A model generated the notes under the pieces. That model had not been told where the DNA came from and did not search any database. It worked only from the letters and a program-made list of their open reading frames with translations. A stretch of 64,000 nucleotides of DNA from Rugosibacter aromaticivorans (GTDB lineage: Bacteria > Pseudomonadota > Gammaproteobacteria > Burkholderiales > Rhodocyclaceae): assembly GCF_000934545.1 (NCBI RefSeq), contig NZ_CP010554.1, positions 2,666,001-2,730,000 on the forward strand, given 5' to 3'. This document shows positions 1 through 9,716 of this stretch, in pieces. The first letter of the stretch is position 1, and every line of letters starts with the position of its first letter. The translations under genes and the position numbers were made by a program.

Positions 1-2932
1 CACTGCCTTTCAAGGTGTGAAGCGCGCGCGCCAATGCTTGCGTCACATCAACATCACCCGGAGCCGCACGCCAAGCGCGCAAATGCTCCCCGATTTCACG
101 CACCAGATCGGTACTCTCATCAAGAAAAATAGCCAGCAGATGGCTATCTATTTCTTCTTCGCTCTGCTGGATGCGTGGATACGCCGGCTGCTCGTTCAGC
201 CCATGCGCTAACGCTGATGGTTCAGCGGCTAGAGCATCCTGCGCCTTGGGCATCGGCATCATGGCATTGAGCGTAGCGGCCAACGCACCTTCTTCTCCCG
301 GCATGCGGCGCTCTGCCACCGCTCCCAGCATGCCGGCGAGCGCACCGGCACACCGGGCAAACACAAAGCGTTGCGTATCGCTCGGTAGGGTGGCGAGCTG
401 CTCAAACCGCATGAGCGCATTTTCCAGGGCATGCGCTAAATGATGGATAGGCAAAAATCCTGTGGCTGCTGAAATGCTCGCCAGCGTGTGCGCAGCACGA
501 ATCACCTCCTGGCGTGGAACAGTTTCCTGGCCCAGTTGCGCTTGCAGCGTGGCGGAGTACCCGCGCGCTTCGTCCAGATACAAGCTATACAGTGCGGGCG
601 ATACGTCGACTGTTCCCACACGTACGGGAGGCAACTCAGGAAAAGCAAATACCTCGGCTGATTCTGTGGCCGGTAGCGAAGGGGTTTCTGCTGTTTCTAC
701 TAATAGTTCAGCCGCCGCTGGTGATTCCAGTTCTGTGATTTTTTCCGGTACGTCAACAACAGGAACTGTTGGACTAATAGGGCCAACAGGACTAATCGGC
801 GCGGCAAAAGTCGGTGCTGGTAATCCGCCGCTGAGAGCGGCACAGCATTGCAACAGCTCACTCAGCCCCGGCGGGGTGCCCTGACGCAAACCCTGCAGGG
901 TAACCCACTGTTGAAAAACATTCACGGCGTGGTCGAGCATGGCGAGTAAATCTGGTGTGACGACACGTGCTTCGTCCAGCCAGCGATTCATCACTTGCTC
1001 AACCGACCAAGCTGCTTCGCCCAGATCATGCAGACCAACCATGCGACCACTGCCTTTTAACGTGTGAAAGCCACGGCGCAAAATCACCAAACTATCTTTA
1101 TCGTCTGGCGCGGCATGCAAATGCGGCAAATGCGCAGAGAAAGTGCCGAGTATGTCGCGCGCCTCCTCAGTGAAAATATTTCGCAGTTCCGCATCGAGTG
1201 CGTCGGCTTCTGCATCCGGTGGTGCAGATGGTGCATAGTTTTCAGTGGCAGTTTGCGCACTATCTTCTGTAGCGACACCTTCGATTGCCGTGCCAAAAAA
1301 AGACTCTGGACTGGCGGGGCCCAACGCAAGCTGAGAAACAAAAAACCCGATCGACAACAGTTTTTGCGCTACCCGATCAAAATCTTCTCGTTGAGGGATA
1401 AAGTTTGGCTGAGCAAACTGCTCAAACGTTGCGACACATTCATCGAGCACCGCAATAGCGCGGGTTTCATCCAGTGTGACCAACGCGTCTTTAACCTGTT
1501 TCAGCGGCGTCTGTAGCTCATTCAACCGATCCTTCCGCGAAGGATCGCGGAAGAAGCCATCTAACACCTGCTCGATTGCGCCCAAATTAACATGGATTTC
1601 ATTGGCGACAGATTCGAGTAGCAGCCGCCCCGGCGCGCGTTGTGGCACGGCATCAATCAAGGATGCTTCGGGTGCCACCAGTGCTTCACCAGAAGCCACT
1701 TTTGAAAGACGGGCAACGGCCACATTCACCTGCTGGGCAAAATCATCCCCCAGCAAAGAAAAATGATCCAGGGCGGATTCCGCCAGATGCAATACGCTGG
1801 TCATTTCCATTGCCAGCGCCTCGGTATGTCGCATGGGATTGCGACGCAATAAATCAGCCTGCTCGCAGATCGCGGCGGTCAGCTGTACATAAGAAAACTC
1901 GTGCGTTGCCGCCGCTTCATCGGCCAGCCACTTGGCATGCTCGTGAAAAGACACCAAGGCAGCAATCGTGCCATCGCAGAGCTGGACCCAGTCTTGCCGA
2001 GCAGCGGCTACCAGCTCACGCAAACGGCGTATGTGTTCGTCCCGCCGACCGACGGTTACGGGCGCCGCGGGTATCAGGCTTTCCAGCCTGTAAGCGGCAC
2101 GCACCACGGCGAGCGCTGCGTGGCCCTGCTTTGCAGTGGCGGCTAAATACAGTGCCTCACGCAAGAAAGGGGCGGGCACCTCGGGTACGCCATCCACCAG
2201 CTTTTTGATTTGCGAGGCAAGACGCAATAAAAAGCGTCTTGCCTCAACCACATCCGGCAAGCCATCGGCACCTAATGCATCCAGCACACCCAGCGAAACC
2301 CACCAATACGCGCGTGCGGCGGGCGTCGTGCGCGTTAGCTCGATCAAGGTAAGCGAGGCTTTCATCTCGCTGATACCTTTCGCGTCAGCTTTGATCCATT
2401 TCAACAGACCCCGCTCGAAATCTATGCGCGCAGCGCGTAAACGCAATGCCAATGCCTCGCCCGTCAATGGCTCGGGTTCGCTCTCGCGCCTAGGTGGCCG
2501 CTGCGTCAAGTCAGGGAAAAACAGCTCGCTTGGACCCGGCTCGGGTAAGCCCCGTTGCACTACCAGGGCCCGATAGCTAGGCAACAGTTTCAGCGATTGA
2601 TGCGCTCCTCCCGCCATCAACTCATCAAGATAAAGGCGCAGCGCAGCGATGCCCTCTTGAATAACCAGCACGGCAGCCGAAACATCCGCCACTTTCTCTT
2701 CAATAACGGCAAGCAGCAGTTGCTCAACGGCCAGAGAAAACTCAGTGACTCCATTCAAACCGACAATAGCCAGGGCTCCATGCACCTGATGCAAGCTGGC
2801 AGAGGCTTTCGTTAAAAATGCGTCTTCAGGATGGGTTGCATAGGCGGTGAGCTCGGTCCTGGCCAGATCAAGCGCCAGATCAATTTCGCCTTTCACCCAG
2901 GAAAGTGGTCCGATATCCAATGCTGTGGCCAT
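1..2932 (-). CDS. chpA: ChpA/PilL-type hybrid chemosensory histidine kinase, N-terminal part (cut by left edge)
   Basis: The reading frame starts at ATG 2932 and runs off the left edge without a stop, giving about 977 residues. Three histidine phosphotransfer-like segments are visible: HTLKGSG with His near residue 623, AAHTLAS with His near 815, and HTLKG with His near 972 at the edge; a degenerate one lies near residue 48 (LHQVHGALAIVG). Multiple Hpt domains ahead of a CheA core and receiver are characteristic of ChpA, which controls type IV pilus twitching and cAMP signalling through PilG and PilH. The kinase core, CheW-like and receiver domains would lie outside the window. It is the last visible gene of rubredoxin-pilGHIJ-chpA, 10 bp after pilJ. 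A Pro-rich linker near residue 702 carries a copy of the dispersed repeat, read as GLPAPTF. Confidence 0.9.
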   Translation of the reverse strand, partial: MATALDIGPLSWVKGEIDLALDLARTELTAYATHPEDAFLTKASASLHQVHGALAIVGLNGVTEFSLAVEQLLLAVIEEKVADVSAAVLVIQEGIAALRLYLDELMAGGAHQSLKLLPSYRALVVQRGLPEPGPSELFFPDLTQRPPRRESEPEPLTGEALALRLRAARIDFERGLLKWIKADAKGISEMKASLTLIELTRTTPAARAYWWVSLGVLDALGADGLPDVVEARRFLLRLASQIKKLVDGVPEVPAPFLREALYLAATAKQGHAALAVVRAAYRLESLIPAAPVTVGRRDEHIRRLRELVAAARQDWVQLCDGTIAALVSFHEHAKWLADEAAATHEFSYVQLTAAICEQADLLRRNPMRHTEALAMEMTSVLHLAESALDHFSLLGDDFAQQVNVAVARLSKVASGEALVAPEASLIDAVPQRAPGRLLLESVANEIHVNLGAIEQVLDGFFRDPSRKDRLNELQTPLKQVKDALVTLDETRAIAVLDECVATFEQFAQPNFIPQREDFDRVAQKLLSIGFFVSQLALGPASPESFFGTAIEGVATEDSAQTATENYAPSAPPDAEADALDAELRNIFTEEARDILGTFSAHLPHLHAAPDDKDSLVILRRGFHTLKGSGRMVGLHDLGEAAWSVEQVMNRWLDEARVVTPDLLAMLDHAVNVFQQWVTLQGLRQGTPPGLSELLQCCAALSGGLPAPTFAAPISPVGPISPTVPVVDVPEKITELESPAAAELLVETAETPSLPATESAEVFAFPELPPVRVGTVDVSPALYSLYLDEARGYSATLQAQLGQETVPRQEVIRAAHTLASISAATGFLPIHHLAHALENALMRFEQLATLPSDTQRFVFARCAGALAGMLGAVAERRMPGEEGALAATLNAMMPMPKAQDALAAEPSALAHGLNEQPAYPRIQQSEEEIDSHLLAIFLDESTDLVREIGEHLRAWRAAPGDVDVTQALARALHTLKGS
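806..830 (+). repeat. Dispersed intragenic repeat copy in chpA
   Basis: AAAAGTCGGTGCTGGTAATC-type copy with about three mismatches to the core AGTCGGCGCTGGTGATACGG. The host gene is on the opposite strand and reads it as GLPAPTF, in the linker between two Hpt domains. Confidence 0.65.
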
Positions 2933-2942
2933 GAGCAGTTAC

Positions 2943-4940
2943 CTATACTGTGAACCCGGCAACCGAGCCCTTCAACTCAATCGCCAATTGTGCCAATTCG
3001 GATACCGCCAGGGCAGTTTGTTGCGTGCGCGTGGTGGTTTGATCGGTAATTTCGAGAATATGCTGCATCGACGTCGCCACCTGCGTCGCACTTTGTGCTT
3101 GCGTTTGAGTTGCCAGAGCAATGGTCTCAACACGCTGCGCAAGATCTTGCGAAACAGTATAAATTTCAGCCAGCGATTGGCCTGCTGCATCAGATAAACG
3201 CGCACCGGCAACCACGCCTTGCGTTGAATACTCCATGGCAGCCACCGCATCGTGAGTATCCGCCTGAATCGTCTTGACCAGCGCAGCAATTTGCTTGGTT
3301 GCCTCGCCCGAGCGCTCAGCCAAACGCTGCACTTCTTCGGCCACAACCGAAAAGCCGCGCCCGGCTTCTCCAGCGGATGCTGCCTGAATGGCTGCATTCA
3401 AGGCCAACACGTTGGTCTGCCCGGTAATATCAGAAATGAGTTCAACAATCTCGCTAATCTCCTGGGATGACTCGCCCAGTCGTTTGATCCTTTTAGCCGT
3501 CTCTTGCATTTGCCCCCGTATGTCGTGCATACCGGCAATCGAATCCGCGACTGCCTGCGCGCCTTTTTGCGCAACAGCTACCGATACGCGCGCTACATTG
3601 GCCGATTCCTGCGCGGACAACAATACGCCTTCCATAGAATGGACTGTTGCCAGCACCACCGCGCTGGCATGTCGAATTTCACTCGCTTGCGCATCCGTTG
3701 CAGCCAGCAGCTCGCGTGAAATATTTTGCGCAACACCCGTGGTGCGCGTCACCCGCTCAGAGGCATCGTTTAATCGACGCACCAAAACTGCAAGCTCTTC
3801 AATGGCGTAGTTCACCGAATCAGCAATCGCGCCAGTCACATCTTCATTCACGGTTGCGCGCACAGTCAAATCGCCATCAGCGAGATCACTCATTTCATTG
3901 AGCAGCCGCAAAATAGCATTTTGCGTTTGCTCCTGTTCGGCCTCTGCGATACGACGCTTTCGTTCCACCTCGACACGGCGGCGCGCGCTGTCACGTTGGT
4001 AAAGCCTGACCATCAACAAGAAAGTCAGCAGCGCCAGAGAACCCATCATCGCCACGGCCAGAACCATCAGTTTGGGGGTGGCATATTCGCGCGTGTAAGC
4101 TGCGATCAGTTCATCTACCGCCAACGCCAGTGCATCCGCCTGCTGTTTAATTTCAGCCCCTGCAAGGCGCGCCTGGCGCAAGGATTTAACGTCGCCAGAC
4201 AGCGTGTTGATATGCATTTGCAGCGCATTTAACTCATTAATCAGCAGCCCGCTGCCCGGCGACAGCTCTCGTGCCACTTTAATTTCCGCGCTTAATTGGA
4301 ACAGAGAATCCTCATTGAAATCGGTGGCCAGCGGCCAACGCGCGAGGGTATAAAGAATGTGTTCAACCAGCGTAGGCAATCGCCCGCCAGCAGCCTCTGC
4401 TTCTGCCATCATCGCCGGCCCCTGGGTGAGCGAATCAGCCAGCATCTGACCCATCAAGCGCATGGGTTTTTGTTGTGTCAGGAGTGTTGCAATCAGGGTA
4501 TCGTGTGTGTGCCATGTCTGGCGCAAGGCGTTCAGCATCGTGCTCACTTTGCCACTGGTAGGGGGCACCGATACACCGTCCACCTCACCGCCTTGAGTCA
4601 AATCATCAAGCAACGAATCAAACGCCTGGCGCGTCGCACTCAGCTCTTCAAACCCGCCCGCTTCACCGCGTAATGCGTTTTGCGCCGCCTTGGAAATTTT
4701 CTGTACCAAAGGACGCAAATGACTGGCAACCGCCGCGTAGGATGTGCTACGCACCCCATTTTGAATGTACACATACATCAAAGCTGTTGTCAGCAAAACA
4801 CAAACAACAAACAGCATGCCCAGAATACGAAACTGCATATCCAGCGCTACCCTGCTCAACGTTTGCGCTCCGGGCGAGCTCGCCTTGCCAGCAGAAGACT
4901 TACGCGGTCGATTGAATAAAGTGCTCACACTAAATGCCAT
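2943..4940 (-). CDS. pilJ: Twitching motility methyl-accepting chemotaxis protein PilJ
   Basis: 665 residues. Transmembrane helix 1 lies near residues 33-57 ([20 protein letters not shown]), a periplasmic ligand-sensing region follows to about residue 290, then helix 2 ([20 protein letters not shown]) and a HAMP/linker segment. The C-terminal half is a cytoplasmic signalling domain with the conserved hairpin tip ([20 protein letters not shown] followed by [12 protein letters not shown]). PilJ is the receptor of the Pil-Chp array that tells the pilus machinery about surface contact. It lies between pilI and chpA on the same strand with short gaps, so it is surely co-transcribed. pilT and pilU, the retraction ATPases this pathway influences, are at 55-57 kb. 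Confidence 0.95.
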   Translation of the reverse strand: MAFSVSTLFNRPRKSSAGKASSPGAQTLSRVALDMQFRILGMLFVVCVLLTTALMYVYIQNGVRSTSYAAVASHLRPLVQKISKAAQNALRGEAGGFEELSATRQAFDSLLDDLTQGGEVDGVSVPPTSGKVSTMLNALRQTWHTHDTLIATLLTQQKPMRLMGQMLADSLTQGPAMMAEAEAAGGRLPTLVEHILYTLARWPLATDFNEDSLFQLSAEIKVARELSPGSGLLINELNALQMHINTLSGDVKSLRQARLAGAEIKQQADALALAVDELIAAYTREYATPKLMVLAVAMMGSLALLTFLLMVRLYQRDSARRRVEVERKRRIAEAEQEQTQNAILRLLNEMSDLADGDLTVRATVNEDVTGAIADSVNYAIEELAVLVRRLNDASERVTRTTGVAQNISRELLAATDAQASEIRHASAVVLATVHSMEGVLLSAQESANVARVSVAVAQKGAQAVADSIAGMHDIRGQMQETAKRIKRLGESSQEISEIVELISDITGQTNVLALNAAIQAASAGEAGRGFSVVAEEVQRLAERSGEATKQIAALVKTIQADTHDAVAAMEYSTQGVVAGARLSDAAGQSLAEIYTVSQDLAQRVETIALATQTQAQSATQVATSMQHILEITDQTTTRTQQTALAVSELAQLAIELKGSVAGFTV

Positions 4941-4970
4941 AAAAGAAGATTTTCCTGATCATTGCCACGC

Positions 4971-5510
4971 TTACCGCGTCACATCCAGGAAATTGGGGTC
5001 AGCGAATAAGGCGGCAATATCCAGGCATGTCCAACAAGTACTCGTGGAGGCATCTTGCAAACGTTCTCCCTGCCAAGCTAGCGTCTCAGTAGCGCCGACT
5101 TTTTCGACGACTTGTAAATCATTACCCGCACGTAACCCCCACGCGCGCTGCACCAGCAATGCACTATACGTTCCCTCGCGCACTCCCATCAGGAGCAAAC
5201 GAGCTTGTGCCGTCCGTGGCGTCGGCTCACCACCACGCCAGATTGAAAAATCCACGACGCTGAACAGCGTGCCGCGAATATTGGCGATACCCGCAAACCA
5301 CGGTCGGGTCAGGGGCACCGACGTGAGCGCTGGCAGCGGCAGAACCTCGCCAGATTCGGCTAGATTAACCAGCCAGCGGCATCCCCCAGGCAAATTCTCG
5401 GTGCCTGATTCGATATCTAGCCACGACTCCTTTGCCTCGTGCGGCTGCGCCGTCTGCAAGCGCTCGGCAAGTTGCGTTTGATAACCGCCCAAATTACCTT
5501 GATCACTCAT
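4971..5510 (-). CDS. pilI: CheW-like adaptor of the Pil-Chp system (PilI)
   Basis: 179 residues from ATG 5510. This start overlaps the pilH stop by 8 bp (ATGAGTGA) and begins MSDQGNLGG; a longer upstream frame exists but would run deep into pilH. The CheW fold is recognisable: LPLPALTSVPLTRPWFAGIA, then NIRGTLFSVVDFS and RLLLMGVREG. It couples the receptor PilJ to the kinase ChpA at the inner membrane. A dispersed repeat copy encodes KVGATETLA near residue 137, in the loop before the last conserved segment. In homologues that stretch is variable, so function is probably retained. Confidence 0.88.
   Translation of the reverse strand: MSDQGNLGGYQTQLAERLQTAQPHEAKESWLDIESGTENLPGGCRWLVNLAESGEVLPLPALTSVPLTRPWFAGIANIRGTLFSVVDFSIWRGGEPTPRTAQARLLLMGVREGTYSALLVQRAWGLRAGNDLQVVEKVGATETLAWQGERLQDASTSTCWTCLDIAALFADPNFLDVTR
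5079..5105 (-). repeat. Dispersed intragenic repeat copy in pilI
   Basis: Copy of the AGTCGGCGCTGGTGATACGG core on the minus strand, with a perfect AAAAGTCGGCGCT half and a diverged second half (ACTGAGACGC). It is read as KVGATETLA in pilI. Confidence 0.7.
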
Positions 5511-5886
5511 GGGCAACTCCGAGGGCGGCGATCTTGGCAAGCAAAAGAGGCCCCTCCACGGGCTTAGTAACATAGTCAAGAGCACCCTGGCGTAAACCCC
5601 AGGCTTTATCCGATTGCTGACTCTTGGTGGTGCACATGATGATGGGAATATTTTTAGTTGCTTCGTCTCGCGACAACTGCCGTGTGGCCTGAAAGCCATT
5701 AATTCCCGGCATCACCACATCCATCAAAATCAAATCTGGCTGAAGGTTTTTTGCGCGCGCGATACCCTCTTCGCCATTATCTGCGGTGAAAATCTCGAAA
5801 TGACCTTCGGCAAGAATCTGGGTTAGCAAAAAACGCTCAGTAGGCGAATCATCAATGATTAAAACTTTCTGAATGCCCCTGGTCAT
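5503..5886 (-). CDS. pilH: Twitching motility response regulator PilH
   Basis: 127-residue stand-alone receiver domain. It has the acidic pocket (VLIIDDSPTE), the phosphoacceptor Asp in DLILMDVVMPGINGF, the conserved Thr/Ser region (IIMCTTKSQQSD) and the Lys in YVTKPVEG. In the Pil-Chp pathway PilH is the second single-domain receiver, phosphorylated by ChpA and acting opposite or as a sink to PilG. It overlaps pilG by 4 bp (ATGA) and pilI by 8 bp, which indicates translational coupling. It is distinguished from pilG by order and by the MCTTKSQ segment. Confidence 0.93.
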   Translation of the reverse strand: MTRGIQKVLIIDDSPTERFLLTQILAEGHFEIFTADNGEEGIARAKNLQPDLILMDVVMPGINGFQATRQLSRDEATKNIPIIMCTTKSQQSDKAWGLRQGALDYVTKPVEGPLLLAKIAALGVAHE

Positions 5887-6278
5887 AGATTTTCCCTGAT
5901 CTGCAGGGCAACTGCATTGAGCAGATTATCTTTAGTAAAAGGTTTGGTTAAATACTCATTGGACCCCGCCGCCTGGCCACGGGCACGATCAAACAACCCA
6001 TCGCGCGAGGACAGCATAACTACTGGCGTAGCAGCAAAAAGTGAATTTTTCTTGATCAGCGTGCACGTTTGATAGCCATCCAAACGCGGCATCATAATGT
6101 CGCAGAAAATAACCGCTGGTCGATAATCATTGATCTTCGCCAGCGCATCAAAACCATCATCTGCCAGCACCACATGAGCACCCGCTTGCGCAAGAAAAGT
6201 CTCCGCAGTTTTACGAATGGTATTCGAGTCATCAATCACCATGACGGTGATGCCGGAAAGCACTGATTGCGTTGTCAT
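5883..6278 (-). CDS. pilG: Twitching motility response regulator PilG
   Basis: 131 residues, single receiver domain. It shows VMVIDDSNTIRKTAE at the N-terminus, phosphoacceptor Asp in AVIFCDIMMPRLDGYQ, VVMLSSRDG and the conserved Lys in YLTKPFTKD. PilG activates pilus extension after phosphorylation by ChpA. It is the first pil gene after rubredoxin, and its stop overlaps the pilH start (ATGA). The RARGQAAGSNEYLTKPFTKD segment is typical of PilG. Confidence 0.93.
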   Translation of the reverse strand: MTTQSVLSGITVMVIDDSNTIRKTAETFLAQAGAHVVLADDGFDALAKINDYRPAVIFCDIMMPRLDGYQTCTLIKKNSLFAATPVVMLSSRDGLFDRARGQAAGSNEYLTKPFTKDNLLNAVALQIRENL

Positions 6279-6360
6279 ATCATTGCCATTGCATCATGCG
6301 GTTTTCTCTCCGCAGACTACCGGCATCGAGCACTCACGCGGTGGAGTACACACCCTCACA

Positions 6361-6546
6361 TCAGGCCTCCACCATCTCAAAATCGTCCTTGCGCGCATTG
6401 CAATCAGGGCAAGTCCAGTTGGGCGGCACATCCTCCCATCGTGTTCCTGCGGGAATGCCATCCTCTGGCCAGCCCTCGCTTTCATCATAGATCAAGCCAC
6501 AAATCAGGCACAGCAGTTTGCGATAAGGTTGTTCGGTAGTAGCCAT
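6361..6546 (-). CDS. Rubredoxin
   Basis: 61 residues with the two iron-binding knuckles CLICG and CPDCNA, the latter spaced by about 33 residues from the first, and the conserved aromatic/Pro core ([20 protein letters not shown]). It is a small cytoplasmic one-electron carrier with a mononuclear Fe(Cys)4 centre. It sits 82 bp upstream of pilG on the same strand and divergent to thiD, an arrangement common in betaproteobacteria. Its redox partner is not evident from the context. Confidence 0.95.
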   Translation of the reverse strand: MATTEQPYRKLLCLICGLIYDESEGWPEDGIPAGTRWEDVPPNWTCPDCNARKDDFEMVEA

Positions 6547-6562
6547 AGTGCATAGTGCGCTG

Positions 6563-6593
6563 TTGAGTTAAAATTAAAAGCATATTAACTCAA
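6563..6593. promoter_or_regulatory. Inverted repeat in the rubredoxin/thiD divergent promoter region
   Basis: TTGAGTTAA at 6563-6571 and TTAACTCAA at 6585-6593 form a perfect 9-bp inverted repeat with a 13-nt AT-rich spacer. It could be an operator or part of the rubredoxin promoter. Nearby GGTTATCCT occurs twice (about 6605 and 6623). No regulator can be assigned. Confidence 0.4.
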
Positions 6594-6715
6594 GCTGCCT
6601 GCTATGGTTATCCTCGGCGGTGGTTATCCTTGCATATCCTGCCGAGCCCATCAAAGTCTGCCATGTGCCGCCCTGTAAGCACATAGCCCAAAATAACCAC
6701 ACCAGGTAAGAGTGC

Positions 6716-7594
6716 ATGAATACCACGTCACCAAAAAATGAATCGCCACCCATTGTCTTAACCTTCGCTGGGTCTGACCCCACTGGCGGGGCAGGTTTGC
6801 AAGCTGATATTCTGACCCTGGCCAGCCTCGGTTGCCACCCGCTCAGTGTCGTCACCGCGATCACTGTGCAGGACACCGCCGGGGTCGAGGGCATCCTGCC
6901 CATGGAGGCAGGCTGGGTAGCCGATCAAGCACGCGCGCTACTTGAGGACATGCCGGTGGCTGCGTTCAAAATCGGCATGATTGGTAGCGTAGAAACCATT
7001 GCGGCTATTGCCGAAATCGTTGCCGATTACCCTGAAATCCCCCTTATCCTCGACCCTGTGCTCGCCTCGGGGCGGGGCGATTCGCTCGCCGATGAAGAAA
7101 TGATCGAAGCCCTGATTGGTCTGCTGTTGCCGCAAACCACTGTGCTCACACCCAATAGCCTGGAAGCGCGCCGCTTAGTGCAAAAGTCTGAAGAAGAACA
7201 AGACGATGCCCAGCAGAGCCCGGACCTTGCCGGTTGTGCGCATCAGCTGATCAATGCGGGTTGCGAATATGTCCTGATTACCGGTACCCACGAAGACACA
7301 CCGCAAGTGGTCAACACGCTATATGGCAGCCATGGCGTCGTGCGTACTGATCGCTGGGAGCGGTTGCCCGACAGCTATCATGGCTCTGGCTGCACGCTGG
7401 CAGCCGCCATCGCCGCACACCTGGCCCATGGCATTGATTTGCCCGAAGCCATATTCGGCGCACAGGAATACACCTGGCAAACGCTAGCCGCAGGCTTTCG
7501 CCCCGGTATGGGACAATTCATCCCTGACCGCCTTTTTTGGTCACGCGATGATGACGATAACGATGGCGATAACCAAGAAGCAAACCAGGCCTAG
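6716..7594 (+). CDS. thiD: Hydroxymethylpyrimidine/phosphomethylpyrimidine kinase ThiD
   Basis: 292 residues. It phosphorylates HMP and HMP-P to HMP-PP for thiamine synthesis. Diagnostic motifs are VLTFAGSDPTGGAGLQAD at the N-terminus, the ALGC-like SLGCHPLSVVTAITVQDT, FKIGMIGS, LDPVLASGRGD and the C-terminal anion-hole motif DSYHGSGCTLAAAIAA. The start follows a good ribosome-binding site (AGGTAAG). The tail is unusually acidic (DDDDNDGDNQEANQA) and longer than in most ThiD proteins. It begins a thiD-thiE-hemL operon; thiC lies at 20-22 kb on the opposite strand. No TPP riboswitch is recognisable upstream. Confidence 0.95.
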   Translation: MNTTSPKNESPPIVLTFAGSDPTGGAGLQADILTLASLGCHPLSVVTAITVQDTAGVEGILPMEAGWVADQARALLEDMPVAAFKIGMIGSVETIAAIAEIVADYPEIPLILDPVLASGRGDSLADEEMIEALIGLLLPQTTVLTPNSLEARRLVQKSEEEQDDAQQSPDLAGCAHQLINAGCEYVLITGTHEDTPQVVNTLYGSHGVVRTDRWERLPDSYHGSGCTLAAAIAAHLAHGIDLPEAIFGAQEYTWQTLAAGFRPGMGQFIPDRLFWSRDDDDNDGDNQEANQA

Positions 7595-7606
7595 CGCCTT
7601 TTACGC

Positions 7607-8314
7607 ATGAAAAAACTCTCTGGCCTTTACGCAATTACCCTTGACGACGCCCTGCTACCACGGCTTTCGGCACTGGTTCATGCCGCGCTGAAAGGCGGCG
7701 TGCCGTTCGTTCAATACCGCAACAAAACAGCCTCGCGCCCGCTGCGCCGTGCGCAAGCAGCCGAGTTGCTGCGCATTTGTCGCGCGACCGGTGCCAAGCT
7801 CATTATCAATGACGATATCTGGCTAGCGATCGAGATCGGAGCCGATGGCGCGCATATTGGTCGCGATGATGCGCCTGGCGGCTCGCTCACCGCCGCGCGC
7901 AACGCACTCGGGCCACAACGCATTCTCGGCGTCTCGTGCTACAACGATCTAGCCCGCGCGACAGAAGCCGCCGCTGCGGGTGCCGACTACCTGGCGTTTG
8001 GCAGCGTTTTCGCCTCGCGCACCAAACCCGACGCCGCCCATGCGCCGCTGGAACTCCTGACTGAAGCCAGGCAGCGATTCAACCTGCCCATCGCCGCCAT
8101 CGGTGGCATCACGCTGGACAACGCACCGGCTGTGTTAGCTGCTGGCGCTGACCTGTTGGCTGTTGCCAGTAATCTGTTCGATGTGATGGATATTCAGTCA
8201 CGTGCAGAAGCGTATGGCAACTTATTTCGTCCCGCCGCAATTCGCTCAACCACAGCCGATCCCTCGTCAGCCTCTCACCGACCCGCGCATAAAGCCATCC
8301 GCCATGACCGCTAA
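7607..8314 (+). CDS. thiE: Thiamine-phosphate synthase ThiE
   Basis: 235 residues. It joins HMP-PP and thiazole phosphate to thiamine phosphate. The TIM-barrel motifs are [28 protein letters not shown] phosphate/Mg site with [26 protein letters not shown] and [14 protein letters not shown]. It starts 12 bp after thiD. The last 40 or so residues after the barrel are Ala/Ser/His-rich and not conserved, and overlap the hemL start by 11 bp. The overlap suggests translational coupling. Confidence 0.94.
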   Translation: MKKLSGLYAITLDDALLPRLSALVHAALKGGVPFVQYRNKTASRPLRRAQAAELLRICRATGAKLIINDDIWLAIEIGADGAHIGRDDAPGGSLTAARNALGPQRILGVSCYNDLARATEAAAAGADYLAFGSVFASRTKPDAAHAPLELLTEARQRFNLPIAAIGGITLDNAPAVLAAGADLLAVASNLFDVMDIQSRAEAYGNLFRPAAIRSTTADPSSASHRPAHKAIRHDR

Positions 8315-9587
8315 CGAAACGCTCTTTGCACGTGCACAGCGCACTATTCCCGGCGGCGTCAATTCACCCGTCCGCGCGTTTCGCTCGGTCGGCGGCACAC
8401 CGCCATTTTTCACCCGTGGCATGGGTTCGCGAGTATGGGATGCGGATGGACACAGCTATATCGACTATGTGGGCTCCTGGGGGCCGCTAATTCTCGGCCA
8501 TGCTGATCCGGCGACAGTACACGCCGTGCAGGCAGCTGCGGCCAATGGTTTATCGTTCGGCGCCCCCACGGAAGGTGAAGTTGAACTCGCCGAATTGCTG
8601 ACCCGGCTGGTTCCCGGCATGGACATGGTGCGCCTTGTCTCCTCTGGCACGGAAGCCACCATGAGTGCGATTCGTCTGGCACGCGGGCATACCGGCCGCG
8701 ACACCTTGATCAAATTTGAAGGCTGCTATCACGGTCACAGCGACAGTCTGCTGGTCAAAGCAGGCTCGGGCATGCTGACCCTGGGCAACCCATCGTCCGC
8801 CGGTGTACCGGCCGATCTGGCACGCCACACGCTCGTCCTCAACTACAACGATGTTGAAGGTCTGCACGATGTCTTCGCCAATGAGGGCGACCGCATTGCC
8901 GGAGTGATTGTTGAACCGGTCGCCGGCAATATGAACCTGATCACTCCTCGACCTGAATTTCTTGCCACCTTGCGTGAGCTGTGCACACGCTACGGCACGG
9001 TACTGATTTTCGACGAAGTGATGACTGGCTTTCGTGTCGGGCTCACCTCAGCGCAAGGACTGTATGGCATCACGCCGGATCTTTCCACCTTCGGCAAAAT
9101 TATCGGCGGTGGCATGCCCCTGGGCGCCTTTGGCGGACGCCGCGAAATCATGGAAAAAATCGCCCCGCTAGGGCCGGTGTATCAGGCGGGCACGCTCTCG
9201 GGCAACCCCTTGTCTGTTGCGGCGGGCCTGGCAACTCTCAGGCAACTGGAAGCCCCGGGTTTTTACGCCGCTCTGACGGAAAAAACGCGTGCATTGACTG
9301 AAGGCCTCACGGCTGCAGCAAAGCGCCAAGGCCAGCGCTTTTCGGCGCAGGCTATCGGCGGCATGTTCGGGCTGTATTTTGCGGCGACCCCGCCGGGCAC
9401 CTATGCTGAAGTCATGGCAATGGATACAGCCGCCTTTAACCGTTTTTATCACGCCATGCTCGACTTGGGCATTTATCTTGCCCCCTCGGCATTTGAAGCG
9501 GGTTTCGTCTCGGCCGCACACACGCCGGCGGATATTGCAGCGACACTTGCTGCGGCGGAAAAAACCTTCGCCGGGCTGGCCGCGTAA
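8304..9587 (+). CDS. hemL: Glutamate-1-semialdehyde 2,1-aminomutase HemL
   Basis: 427 residues from ATG 8304 ([20 protein letters not shown]), which matches the family start; a longer frame upstream is inside thiE. It is a PLP-dependent aminomutase that makes 5-aminolevulinate in the C5 heme pathway. Visible motifs are [13 protein letters not shown], the glycine-rich [32 protein letters not shown] and the PLP-lysine segment [18 protein letters not shown]. Length is normal. It is the terminal gene of the thiD-thiE-hemL operon. Confidence 0.96.
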   Translation: MTANETLFARAQRTIPGGVNSPVRAFRSVGGTPPFFTRGMGSRVWDADGHSYIDYVGSWGPLILGHADPATVHAVQAAAANGLSFGAPTEGEVELAELLTRLVPGMDMVRLVSSGTEATMSAIRLARGHTGRDTLIKFEGCYHGHSDSLLVKAGSGMLTLGNPSSAGVPADLARHTLVLNYNDVEGLHDVFANEGDRIAGVIVEPVAGNMNLITPRPEFLATLRELCTRYGTVLIFDEVMTGFRVGLTSAQGLYGITPDLSTFGKIIGGGMPLGAFGGRREIMEKIAPLGPVYQAGTLSGNPLSVAAGLATLRQLEAPGFYAALTEKTRALTEGLTAAAKRQGQRFSAQAIGGMFGLYFAATPPGTYAEVMAMDTAAFNRFYHAMLDLGIYLAPSAFEAGFVSAAHTPADIAATLAAAEKTFAGLAA

Positions 9588-9716
9588 AAAGCCGCACCCC
9601 GAGGGGACTTCCTGCGGGACGCGCTGGTGGGTGATACGCCTATCCCCTACAATGCCGCGCTACTGCGCAGCGGCTAATGAGTAAATACCAGAGTAAATAC
9701 CACGCTGGTTGGTTTT

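Noticed and set aside
6600..6715. TPP riboswitch ahead of thiD
   Set aside because: Leader is short and lacks the conserved core words; only repeated GGTTATCCT is seen.
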